Positions 23,745 through 34,719 of a stretch of DNA of 64,000 nucleotides are shown here, in pieces. The DNA is from Siphonodentalium dalli. Lineage: Eukaryota; Mollusca; Scaphopoda; Gadilida; Siphonodentaliidae. The translations under genes were made by a program, and so were the position numbers. Below the pieces are notes generated by a model. The model was not told the origin of the DNA and made no database searches. It saw only the letters and a program-made list of their open reading frames with translations. The stretch is taken from the NCBI GenBank assembly GCA_032622095.1, contig CP136065.1, positions 37,792,732 through 37,856,731 on the forward strand, in the 5' to 3' direction. The number at the start of each line of letters is the position of its first letter. Positions within the stretch are counted from its first letter, which is position 1.

Positions 23745-24260
23745 ATCAATGATTTATAATAATTCATATATGCCGGTATAAGGGATATTTGTTGTAGCAA
23801 CTGATTTATAATAATTCATATAGACCGATATTCCTTATTGTAAGGGATAGGGGTGGTAGTCTCTGATGTATAATAATTAATATATACCGGTATTACTTAT
23901 TATAAGGGGTAGGGGTGGTACCACTGATTTATAATAATTCATATATACCGACAGTACTTGTTATGAGGGGTAATTGGGTGGTAACCTCTTATTTATAATA
24001 ATTCATATATTCCGCTATTACTTATTATAAAGGGCAGAGTGGTAGCCTATGATTTATAATAATTTATATATACCGGTATTACTTAGTATGAGGGGTAGGG
24101 ATAGTAGCCTATGATTTATAATAATTCATATATACCGGTATTCCTTATTATAAAGGATATAGGGTGGTAGCCTATAATTTATAATAATTAATATATTCTG
24201 GTATTCCTTATTATAAGGGGTTGGGGGTGGTAGTCTCTGATTTATATTAATTATAGTATA
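23745..24260. repeat. 62-bp tandem repeat, right arm (inverted)
   Basis: It is the same unit in reverse orientation, with about eight copies. The arms differ in copy number, so they have changed independently since the foldback formed. Confidence 0.85.
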
Positions 24261-24679
24261 CCGGTATTTACATGCATGGTATACACATAGATGGTAATTG
24301 GTTGCACGATATATAACATTTATTTGTAGCGCCTATTATAGTATATTATATATATGTATGTATACTATATACATCCTCATATACATGATCACATATATTC
24401 GCGCTGCGGTCGCGCATATATAAATATATACATAATTTATACTGTATTTTAGTATATATATGTATAACATATACCGGTATATATAGGCCTCTATATCTAC
24501 GCGTGACCATTTTTTTACGGTAACCGGGAATTGACCTTTAAATAAATCGACCGATGTATTAGATTCGACGCGACAAAGATGCGTCCGTCTGTAACAAAAT
24601 CGACCGCAGACGCATCACCGACGGATTTAATACAATTAGATTCGAGTCGACAAAAATCCGTCGTTTGGAACGGGCCTTA

Positions 24680-24835
24680 CTGAACTTGTATCCCTTGCAA
24701 ATCGGATTCGAGCGCGGGGTCAGCTGCATGTTGTCATATTTCGTTGTATCGGAATGCATATCCTACATGTATGAGAGGTAGAGCAGAATATGTTCTTGCT
24801 TCTTAGACGAGTGGAAAGCTTTTGATGCCGAATAA
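24680..24835 (+). pseudogene. LINE reverse transcriptase, continuation after the foldback
   Basis: Directly after the TTA duplication the frame reads LNLYPLQIGFERGVSCML, matching the QxGF...G.SC block of LINE reverse transcriptases. A frame change then leads to FLDEWKAFD (about 24800-24835), matching the FLDxxKAFD block that carries a catalytic aspartate. It is the natural continuation of 21373-22091. Confidence 0.72.
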
Positions 24836-24840
24836 AGAAA

Positions 24841-25160
24841 ACAAACTGTGTGTCGTGATCTATCCTTTCTGTCGACATAGTTAAAGTTATGTGAAACACT
24901 CCGTCGGTGTCATCGAAATGGAAAACCGAATAAAATATTTAATTCATGAATTTTATATTCAAATTGGCAGCACACAACTTCATTCTTGTGATAAAATTAT
25001 ATGCAGCGACTAAATCTGTCGTGTGGTCGTGAGGCGGTTAGACCCGGAAGAAATTAAAATCTATACAAATAACGCATAGCATCAACCATATCTGCATAAT
25101 GTCAGTCCCAAAATGGCCGCCACAATGAGCAAAATCTAAAAATTGAATAGCTGGTTTATA
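24841..25160 (+). repeat. large dispersed repeat, copy III (3' part)
   Basis: It aligns with copy I at about 7690-7850 and 8345-8730, through GTTAAAGTTATGTGAAACACT, GGCAGCACACAACTTCATTC and ATGCAGCGACT. The block present in copy I at about 7860-8345 is absent. Confidence 0.6.
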
Positions 25161-25264
25161 ATAATAATAATATATAATATGCAGCGACTCTCACTGTGTG
25201 AATCGTCCCCGTTTGTTTGTCGGCGACAATTCGTCCCGAACTAACGAGTATTTATTTACAGTTG

Positions 25265-26000
25265 TGCGTACTTCAATTCAATTCAGTTTATTCTGGTCGT
25301 CAATAATAGACATGACAGATGTGTATACGTAAATACAACGTATGGTCATTACAGGTATACATGTATAGGTATGGCATAAACAATAGGAATTGGTGGTCGA
25401 TATTCGTTAGTTACGCTGTTTCAGTTCGACAGGCTGGTGGTAGTAAGCCTGGGGGACCTAACTATTTGAAGGACGTTCTTAATCGATACTGACAAGTTAT
25501 TAACTGTCTTATGATTTCTGGAGTTAAATAGAGCGGATAGTTTATAATCGTCTCTGGTGTAGCAGTAGGGTTTCAGATATTTTATTCTAAGTTCCCTACA
25601 TTTCAGTACCATGTGGTATTCATCGCCGATTTAAAGATTGCAGAGAGAGCATATTCTGTCGGAATTGTCGTATTGGTCCAAGGACGGTGTTCTACAGAAT
25701 GTTTGTGGTTTCGTGTGCGGAAAGCTAAAATACAGTTAACTGCTCTGTTATCATCAAGGGATAATGTGCCTTTATAATCCTGTAAAATGCGATTTTTCGT
25801 GACTTCGATATTGTTAACCACCATTCTTGTATGTATATGTCACGTAATTTATCGGTTACATAGTTGTGCGAGTGAAGCTTTTCAAGCTGTGTACAAGTTA
25901 ATTGGCCCAGACACTACTGATACCCACACGCGGGCCGATATGGAAATCAGTCACTCAATTTGCCAGCTTCTATTCCTCACAGTTCACCAATTATTGTCAA
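25265..26000 (-). pseudogene. LINE C-terminal remnant (zinc-knuckle type tail)
   Basis: On the minus strand, pieces in more than one frame match the C-terminal region of lophotrochozoan non-LTR retrotransposons. A GISSVWANQ-like block lies near 25900. LRDIYIQEW follows, then AFRTRNHK, and a CSLCNL...IGDEYHMVLKC motif near 25590-25660. The tail at 25270-25290 reads TTGAATTGAATT on the minus strand, as in LINE 3' microsatellite tails. At least one stop and frame changes show it is inactive. Confidence 0.7.
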
Positions 26001-26957
26001 CTAACTGAGATAATGCCTTCGTTTGCCCTAAAGCAACGAGTATATGCTAATTGGTTGAACAAAGCACGTCTGTGTTGAAAGAGGAACTATTTTGTCTGGT
26101 GTTAGGTAACATGGTAATTACAGCATATAGCCTCTCTTCAGGTAAAGCTACTGGCTGAACCGATCGACAATTATTTTGCGCACCACCCTCCTACCCAATA
26201 TTTCTGCTTAAGTTTTGGGAGTAGATACCCATTTTCCTAACATCCATGCTTATTGTGTTTTTCATATCTAGATATGGGATCGTAGATCAGGATCTCATGC
26301 TTGACGCTTTGGTGTTTTCGACTACCTGTTGCTTTATTGATTAATAGTCATTAAGGCAAACCATTCTTGTTATTAATAACAACTGTGTCGGATAAATAGA
26401 TTTATTCATATAAAACACTAAAATGAGCATATATGCGTCACAAGAACTATAATTTATAATATACAAAAGTACATGCATTCATAAAACAGAATAATATCAA
26501 AATAGATTATCATAAATATTCAGGAAGTGTGAGATGTTTAATTTTGATTTATTACACTATCCTACCGTTATTCCATTAAATAAACCCATTCAATAAATTG
26601 TGATATTAAACGTTCGTTAAATAACAGGAAATAGTGCAATGTGACCTTTGGCTTCTGGTTTGTCGTCTGTTTACATTTCGTACGCTATGTCTTAAAATAC
26701 TATGGCTTCCAATATTTTTCCAAAAGAAACTATAATGAACGAAGAGTTTGAAAAGTTATGTCATTAAATATACGTCATTAAATACGCTAAAGAGTCCTTA
26801 TTTATCTGGGACTATTTCTTTATAGTTACGTGAAATGTCATCGCATGCCTTATAGAAACCGATGTTAGTTTTGCATCCCATTTGTTGATTTAAGTATGTT
26901 TTATCGAGGTTTTGGATCATGTAATAAATAAAATCTACAACTCGTTCCCAGTTTATA
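26001..26957. other. no gene recognised
   Basis: AT-rich sequence without a recognisable coding or repeat signal. Confidence 0.4.
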
Positions 26958-26958
26958 A

Positions 26959-27052
26959 CGGGATTTACAAAACTCGTCCAATAAATTAGGTCTGGACCTC
27001 GCCAAAGGCTCAGTCCAGACCTAATTTACTGGACTCGTTTTGTAAATTCCGC
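26959..27052. repeat. 94-bp imperfect palindrome
   Basis: Arms of 39-40 bases (TTTACAAAAC...TAGGTCTGGAC and its complement) flank a 15-base centre, CTCGCCAAAGGCTCA. The centre resembles that of the hairpin at 45388-45530 (ACTCGCCAGAGCCTCG). Confidence 0.8.
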
Positions 27053-28485
27053 TTTAAATCTAATTATAACATAAATAGTGGAATGGTCGATTTTCATTTT
27101 GAGATGTCAACGTCTGTAAATAGGAATGTCCTAAGGTCCTATTTGGATTTATCAATCTCTTCTAGACACCTGAGTTCATACAGTCGTCAATTCCAAAGAA
27201 TCGAGTCAGCAATCTAGAAAGCCCTTTTACAATTGCTGATCTACCGAATGGCTGGATAATGATAGTGTGGAGGTCATCGCCTGATCTTAATTCCGCGACG
27301 GACGTCCACTCTCAAATAACTAGAGGAACCAGTCCGTTTTTACATGTTATTACCAAACGAAGAGTTTTGGGCTTTGGCCTATGTGTGACACAAGTAGTCA
27401 ATTGAGGCATATTAGCATGCATTCCTTGATATGTTGTAGCTGTTGTATTTAGCACTATTCGAAGTTTAAAGAATTAATTTGTCAAGTAGTCCAAGATAGA
27501 GCGCGTTGCCATAACCTGCTCGAATTAGATATGGTTTGAGTTTACTGAGATTGTTTAGCTGCCACTAGCATCCCAACAAACATTGATGTGTGACTCAAGC
27601 TTCAGGGACGAACCCATTGTCAACCCTATTGCCAAATCCCTACGACCAACCGAGCTGTCTCCCATACTCAAGGATGGCACAGGTAACGAGACGGAAAGAC
27701 TTTTAGAAATGACAAGAAACAAAAAGTTATAGTCACTCAACTGTGGTAAGCGATGACCACAACACCACGACACATTATGATGTGAAGCCACAATATATAC
27801 CGTATGGCGATTAGAACTTCAGGGTCGGAAATGAGGTAGTATAGAACACAAAGTGTCAAACCATACTTAAAATAAATTGGCAAAGCCATGCAAATATACC
27901 GTGAAAAGTGTTGAAAAGTTCACCCACCCGTTCCCCGTTTGGCGTCCAATGTGGACACTTGGCGAACAAGCCCGCATAAATGGTCGAGGAATTAACTTTG
28001 TCTGTTAAATCTCTATTTTGTTGTTTTGTTGTTTATGTTCTACCAACAGCATTCAAAGTGGGTGCGTGAAAAATAACATAAATTGTATAGATAACTGTCT
28101 GCCTTTCCGCGCGCCATTTATTTACTAGTTCTCCTTGATACGTCCATTAATACAAAGCTTTGGAAATTTGTATCGTTAATCTTGTTTGCGTGCTTAACCC
28201 TTTCAATACTAAATACGTATTGACGATTAGTTCCCTTGAGATATGTTCATATAATAAGTTCAACAAAGGACCATATAGGTCGTTTGTTGAACTGTAACCA
28301 AACAGTTCCCACCAATGAATATAACTGTATTATCTGTATGGCTGTCTGTCATCTGCTTGTGTTACATGAACACCGATCTCAATGAATAATATAACAGTTC
28401 GATGTATACTTTTATAATGAGAGACTCTATCCAGTATAGAATGTGTTAAACAGTGCCTACATTGACAAAGAAAAATACATGTATA
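27053..28485. other. no gene recognised
   Basis: Only short frames without motifs. The 78-codon minus frame at 27555-27791 has no recognisable domain. Confidence 0.4.
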
Positions 28486-28740
28486 GACATATATATACCA
28501 AAAAACTCAATTTTGTTTGTTTATTCGTTTGTTTGTTTGTCCGCTTGTAGGCAACCAAACGGCTGGACCATCGGAGCTGAAAATTTTATATACATGTAGG
28601 TGTAATTTGACCCGGGGAGCGTTATTAGATAGGTACAGTTCACCTCAAATGTATTAAAGGGGCACTAATAATTATTTTATATATATTTTGGCTAGAGGCG
28701 ACCAAACGGTTCCATCCTCGGAGCTGAATTTTGTTTTACG
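28486..28740 (+). mobile_element. Helitron-family 5' region
   Basis: It contains the GTTTGTTTGTTTGTCCGCTT block followed by GGC(A/G)ACCAAACGGCTGGA. It also has the phrases GGGAGCGTTATTA and GGCACTAATAATTATTTTAT, as at 36450-36610 in a complete Helitron. The first bases of the element are not clear here. A second, shorter repeat unit starts at about 28690 and is interrupted by the minisatellite. Confidence 0.6.
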
Positions 28741-31700
28741 TATGGGTAATATCACTCGAGGATCTTATTATTTTGTTTATGTATGGGTAATATCACTCGA
28801 GGAATCTTATTATTTTGTTTATGTATGGGTAATATCACTCGAGGAATCTTATTATTTTGTTTATGTATGGGTAATAACACTCGAGGAATCTTATTATTTT
28901 GTTTATGTATGGGTAATATCACTCGAGGAATCTTATTATTTTGTTTATATATGGGTAATAACACTCGAGGAATCTTATTATTTTTGTTATGTATGGGTAA
29001 TATCACTCGAGGAATCTTATTATTTTTGTTATGTATGGGTAATATCACTCGATGAATCTTATTATTGTTTTTATGTATGGGTAATATCACTCGAGGAATC
29101 TTATTATTGTTTTTATGTATGGGTAATATCACTCGAGGAATCTTATTATTTTTGTTATGTATGGGTAATATCACTCGAGGAATCTTATTATTTTTTTTAT
29201 GTATGGTTAATATCACTCGAGGAATCTTATTATTTTGTTTATGTATGGGTAATAACACTCGAGGAATCTTATTATTTTGTTATGTATGGGTAATATCACT
29301 CGAGGAATCTTATTATTTTGTTTATGTATGGGTAATAACACTCGATGAATCTTATTATTTTGTTTATGTATGGGTAATATCACTCGAGGAATCTTATTAT
29401 TTCGTTATGTATGGGTAATATCACTCGAGGAATCGTATTATTTTTTTATGTATGGGTAATATCACTCGAGGAATCGTATTATTTTGTTTATGTATGGGTA
29501 ATATCACTCGAGGAATCTTATTATTTTGTTTATGTATGGGTAATATCACTCGAGGAATCTTATTATTTTGTTTATGTATGGGTAATATCACTCGAGGAAT
29601 CTTATTATTTTTGTTATGTATGGGTAATATCACTCGAGGAATCTTATTATTTTTGTTATGTATGGGTAATATCACTCGAGGATCTTATTATTTTGTTTAT
29701 GTATGGGTAATATCACTCGAGGAATCTTATTATTTTTGTTATGTATGGTTAATATCACTCGAGGAATCTTATTATTTTTTTATGTATGGGTAATATCACT
29801 CGGGGAATCTTATTATTTTTTTATGTATGGGTAATATCACTCGAGGAATCTTATTATTTTGTTTATGTATGGGTAATATCACTCGAGGAATCTTGTTATT
29901 TTTTTTATGTATGGGTAATATCACTCGAGGAATCTTATTATTTTTGTTATGTATGGGTAATATCACTCGAGGAATCTTATTATTTTTGTTATGTATGGGT
30001 AATATCACTCAAGGAATCTTATTATTTTGTTTATGTATGGGTAATATCACTCAATGAACCTTATTATTTTGTTTATGTATGGGTAATATCACTCAAGGAA
30101 TCTTATTTTTTTTTTATGTATGGGTAATATCACTCAAGGAATCTTATTATTTTGTTTATGTATGGGTAATATCACTCAAGGAATCTTATTTTTTTTTATG
30201 TATGGGTAATATCACTCGAGGAATCTTATTATTTTTTTATGTATGGGTAATATCACTCGAGGAATCGTATTATTTTGTTTATGTATGGGTAATATCACTC
30301 GAGGAATCTTATTATTTTGTTTATGTATGGGTAAAATATCACTCGAGGAATCTTATTATATTTTTTTTATGTATGGGTAATATCACTCGGGGAATCTTAT
30401 TATTTTGTTTATGTATGGGTGATATCACTCGAGGAATCGTATTATTTTGTTTATGTATGGGTAATATCACTCGATGAATCTTATTATTTTGTTTATGTAT
30501 GGGTAATATCACTCGAGGAATCTTATTATTTTGTTATGTATGGGTAATATCACTCGAGGAATCTTATTATTTTTTTTATGTATGGGTAATATCACTCGAG
30601 GAATCTTATTTTTTTTTTTATGTATGGGTAATATCACTCGAGGAATCTTATTATTTTGTTATGTATGTGTAATATCACTCGGGGAATCTTATTATTTTGT
30701 TATGTATGGGTAATATCACTCGAGGAATCTTATTATTTTTTTTATGTATGGGTAATATCACTCGAGGAATCTTATTATTTTTTTTATGTATGGGTAATAT
30801 CACTCGAGGAATCTTATTATTTTGTTATGTATGGGTAATATCACTCGAGGAATCTTATTATTTTGTTATGTATGGTTAATATCACTCGAGGAATCTTATT
30901 ATTTTTTTATGTATTGGTAATATCACTCGAGGAATCTTATTATTTTGTTATGTATGGGTAATAACACTCGAGGAATCTTATTATTTTGTTATGTATGGGT
31001 AATATCACTCGAGGAATCTTATTATTTTGTTATGTATGGGTAATATCACTCGAGGAATCTTATTATTTTGTTATGTATGGGTAATATCACTCGAGGAATC
31101 TTATTTTTTTTGTTTATGTATGGGTAATATCACTCGAGGAATCTTATTATTTTGTTATGTATGGGTAATATCACTCGAGGAATCTTATTATTTTGTTTAT
31201 GTATGGGTAATATCACTCGAGGAATCTTATTATTTTGTTTATGTATGGGTAATATCACTCGAGGAATCTTATTATTTTGTTTATGTATTGGTAATATCAC
31301 TCGGGGAATCTTATTATTTTGTTTATATATGGGTAATAACACTCGAGGAATCTTATTATTTTGTTATGTATGGGTAATAACACTCGAGGAATCTTATTAT
31401 TTTGTTTATATATGGGTAATAACACTCGGGGAATCTTATTATTTTGTTTATATCTGGGTAATAACACTCGAGGAATCTTATTATTTTGTTATGTATGGGT
31501 AATATCACTCGAGGAATCTTATTATTTTTGTTATGTATGGGTAATATCACTCGAGGAATCTTATTATTTTTGTTATGTATGGGTAATATCACTCGAGGAA
31601 TCTCATTATTTTGTTTATGTATGGGTAATATCACTCGAGGAATCTTATTATTTTTTTATGTATGGGTAATATCACTCGGCGAATCTTATTATTTTGTTAT

Positions 31701-33310
31701 GTATGGGTAATATCACTCGAGGAATCTTATTATTTTTGTTTATGAATGGGTAATATCACTCGGGAATCTTATTATTTTGTTTATATATGGGTAATAACAC
31801 TCGAGGAATCTTATTATTTTGTTATGTATGGGTAATATCTTCGAGGAATCTTATTATTTTTTTTTGTATTGGTAATATCATTTAGGGAATCTTATTATTT
31901 TGTTTATGTATGGGTAATATCACTCGGGGAATCTTATTATTTTGTTTATGTATGGGTAATATCACTCGAGGAATCTTATTATTTTGTTATGTATGGGTAA
32001 TATCACTCGAGGAATCTTATTATTTTTTTATGTATGGGTAATATCACTCGAGGAATCTTATTATTTTGTTATGTATGGGTAATATCACTCGAGGAATCTT
32101 ATTATTTTGTTATGTATGGGTAATATCACTCGAGGAATCTTATTATTTTGTTATGTATGGGTAATATCACTCGAGGAATCTTATTATTTTTTTATGTATG
32201 GGTAATATCACTCGAGGAATCTTATTATTTTGTTATGTATGGGTAATATCACTCGAGGAATCTTATTATTTTTGTTTATGTATGGGTAATATCACTCGGG
32301 AATCTTATTATTTTGTTTATATATGGGTAATAACACTCGAGGAATCTTATTATTTTGTTATATATGGGTAATATCACTCGAGGAATCTTATTATTGTTTT
32401 TATGTATGGGTAATATCACTCGAGGAATCTTATTATTTTGTTATGTATGGGTAATATCACTCGGGGAATCTTATTATTTTGTTTATATATGGGTAATAAC
32501 ACTCGAGGAATCTTATTATTTTGTTATGTATGGGTAATAACACTCGAGGAATCTTATTATTTTGTTATGTATGGGTAATAACACTCGAGGAATCTTATTA
32601 TTTTGTTATGTATGGGTAATATCACTCGAGGAATCTTATTATTTTTTTTTGTATTGGTAATATCACTTGGGGAATCTTATTATTTTGTTTATGTATGGGT
32701 AATATCACTCGGGGAATCTTATTATTTTGTTTATGTATGGGTAATATCACTCGAGGAATCTTATTATTTTGTTATGTATGGGTAATATCACTCGAGGAAT
32801 CTTATTATTTTGTTATGTATGGGTAATATCACTCGAGGAATCTTATTATTTTTGTTTATGTATGGGTAATATCACTCGAGGAATCTTATTATTTTTTTTA
32901 TGTATGGGTAATATCACTCGAGGAATCTTATTATTTTTTTATGTATGGGTAATATGACTCGGGGAATCTTATTATTTTGTTTATGTATGGGTAATATCAC
33001 TCGAGAAATCTTATTATATTTTTTTTATGTATGGTTAATATCACTCGAGGAATCTTATTATTTTTTATGTATGGGTAATATCACTCGAGGAATCTTATTA
33101 TTTTGTTTATGTATGGGTAATATCACTCGAGGAATCTTATTATTTTTTTATGTATGGGTAATATCACTCGATGAATCTTATTATTTTGTTTATGTATGGG
33201 TAATATCACTCGAGGAATCTTATTATTTTTGTTATGTATGGGTAATATCACTCGAGGAATCTTATTTTTTTTTTTATGTATGGGTAATATCACTCGAGGA
33301 ATCTTATTAT
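28741..33310 (+). repeat. 4.6-kb minisatellite, about 110 units of 41-42 bp
   Basis: The unit is approximately TATGGGTAATATCACTCGAG plus GAATCTTATTATTTTGTTTA plus TG. Variation is mainly in the T-run (TTTTGTTT, TTTTTGTT, TTTTTTTT, TTTTGTT), in CTCGAGG versus CTCGGGG or CTCGATG, and in AATATC versus AATAAC. Because 42 is a multiple of three and the unit lacks stops in several frames, long open frames with 14-residue repeats appear on both strands; they are by-products. Both flanks match the interior of the Helitron-family repeat, so the array grew inside that element. Confidence 0.95.
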
Positions 33311-33420
33311 ATATGTCCCGTTGACATCAGATGTCTTAAAACGGCACTAATAAGTATTTTATGCCTCTAATTTATATATGTGCTATATGCAGTGTTTTTT
33401 TGTTTCAAATATGATTGTAG
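33311..33420 (+). repeat. Helitron-family repeat, right flank of the minisatellite
   Basis: TATATATGTCCCGTTGAC, then AGATGTCTTAAAACGG and CACTAATAAGTATTTTAT continue the same unit that is uninterrupted at 36550-36610. Confidence 0.65.
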
Positions 33421-33703
33421 GCCTTTAATTTATCTATGTACTATACGGAGTTTGTTTGTGTTTTCGGTTCGAACATTTCTGTAGAATTTCAATTTATCTA
33501 TGTACAATGTGGAGTTTGGTTTCTCTTTCGTTTCAAACATTATCGTATGGCTTTACTTGATCCATTTTCCATATGGATTTTTTTTTTCCGATCCAAACAG
33601 TATCGTATGGCTTTAAAATTGATCTATGTACAATATTTAGTTTGCTTTGTTTTCATTTCGAATATTATTGTAGGCCTTTAATTTATCTACATTGTATGTA
33701 CCA
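33405..33703. repeat. degenerate tandem repeat downstream of the gene fragment
   Basis: Units of about 60-80 bp contain GGCCTTTAATTTATCTATGT, then ACCATATGGAG and TTTCGTTTCGAACATT. The block parallels 34395-34715 next to the intact gene, so it belongs to a duplicated segment. Confidence 0.7.
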
Positions 33704-33810
33704 TGTGAATGATCACTGATAATCGCATCGTATACAATAAACTCGCCATTCCCCAGTTCATGAAAGAAATCTGGAGCTTTGCTTTATATCCCCGATAATT
33801 TAATAAAACA
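33704..33810 (-). pseudogene. duplicated C-terminal fragment of the Mab-21-like gene
   Basis: On the minus strand it reads KLSGI-stop-SKAPDFFHELGN, then GEFIVYDAII, against KLSGIKSKAPDFFNELANG and EFFAYDAII in the intact gene. About 30 codons are kept, with a premature stop and substitutions. Together with the neighbouring tandem repeats it is a copy of the 3' end of the gene and its downstream flank, lying about 1 kb from the original. Confidence 0.85.
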
Positions 33811-34090
33811 CGCATTTATTTTATTTTGGCCTTACTTACAGACCGACAGTCAAACATTATATTATATAATCCATATATAAAACACAATAATATATAATAT
33901 TATAACGTAACAATATACATTGAATAATACAGATAATATACAAATTACACTCCACTTCAGTTACGTCTACGGTTTACACGACACTATATTAATTAATGAA
34001 CAATTTACAACCAAATTATGATTGATTTAATACATATGTTATCGACATGGCATGTACATCCTTGTTTATGTTATGTGAATTGTTTGTTCT
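33811..34090. other. AT-rich gap between the duplicated segments
   Basis: No feature recognised. It separates the gene fragment from the second tandem block. Confidence 0.4.
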
Positions 34091-34715
34091 TTTCGTTTTT
34101 GCACAGGCCTTTAATTTATCTATGTACCGTATGGAGCCTGTTTTATTTTCGTTTCGAACATTATTGTAGGGGCTTTAATTTATTTATGTACCATATGATG
34201 TTAGTTTTTTAAGTTTCTCATATTATTCTAGGCCTCTCGTCTATTTATGTACCATGTGGAGTTTGGATTATCGTTTCAAACATGATCGATTGGCATTAAT
34301 TTATCTATGTACCATACAGAGTTTTTTTTTCGTTTCGAAAATTATTTTAGGCCTCTAATCTATATATGTAATATCTGCAGTGTGTTTGTTTTTTCGTTTC
34401 AAATATGATTGTAGGCCTTTAATGTATCTATGTACTATATGGAGTTTGTTGGGTTTTTCGTTTCGAATATTTCTGTAGACCTTCAATTTATCTATGTACA
34501 ACGTGGAGTTTGGTTTTTTCTTTCGTTTCAAACATTATCGTATGGCTTTATCTATTTTCCATATGAAGTGTTTTTTTGTTGTTTTATTTTTTTGTTTCCT
34601 TCGAAACAGTATCGTATGGCTTTAATTTATCTATGTACCATATTTAGTTTGCTTTGTTTTCGTTTCGAACATTATTGTAGGCCTCTAATTTATCTACATT
34701 GTATGTACCATGTGA
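34091..34715. repeat. degenerate tandem repeat in the 3' flank of the gene
   Basis: Same 60-80-bp unit as 33405-33703. On the minus strand an AATAAA at 34583-34588 lies about 130 bases past the stop of the gene and could serve as its polyadenylation signal, in which case the transcript would end inside this repeat. Confidence 0.7.
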
Positions 34716-34719
34716 ATGA

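Larger units (their letters stand above)
22092..24676. mobile_element. 2.6-kb foldback MITE, PIF/Harbinger-like, TTA-flanked
   Basis: The ends are GGCCCGTTCCAAACGACGG and its complement, bordered by TTA at 22089-22091 and 24677-24679. A three-base TTA duplication with GG-starting ends fits the PIF/Harbinger group; that assignment is inference. Arms of about 1.18 kb (to 23275) and 0.99 kb (from 23688) fold back around a loop of about 0.4 kb. Each arm contains a 62-bp tandem array. No transposase is visible. Confidence 0.8.

Noticed and set aside
27555-27791. 78-codon minus frame as part of a LINE
   Set aside because: I compared it with the LINE remnant at 25265-26000 and found no recognisable reverse transcriptase or endonuclease block.
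28741-33310. CRISPR-like repeat array
   Set aside because: Units are contiguous with no unique spacers, the genome is eukaryotic, and there are no cas genes. It is a minisatellite.
28688-33370. Long open frames with 14-residue repeats (such as YVWVISLEESYYFV) on both strands
   Set aside because: They follow from a 42-bp minisatellite with few stop codons. Frames shift with T-run length, several frames are open at once, and no start context or domain supports translation.
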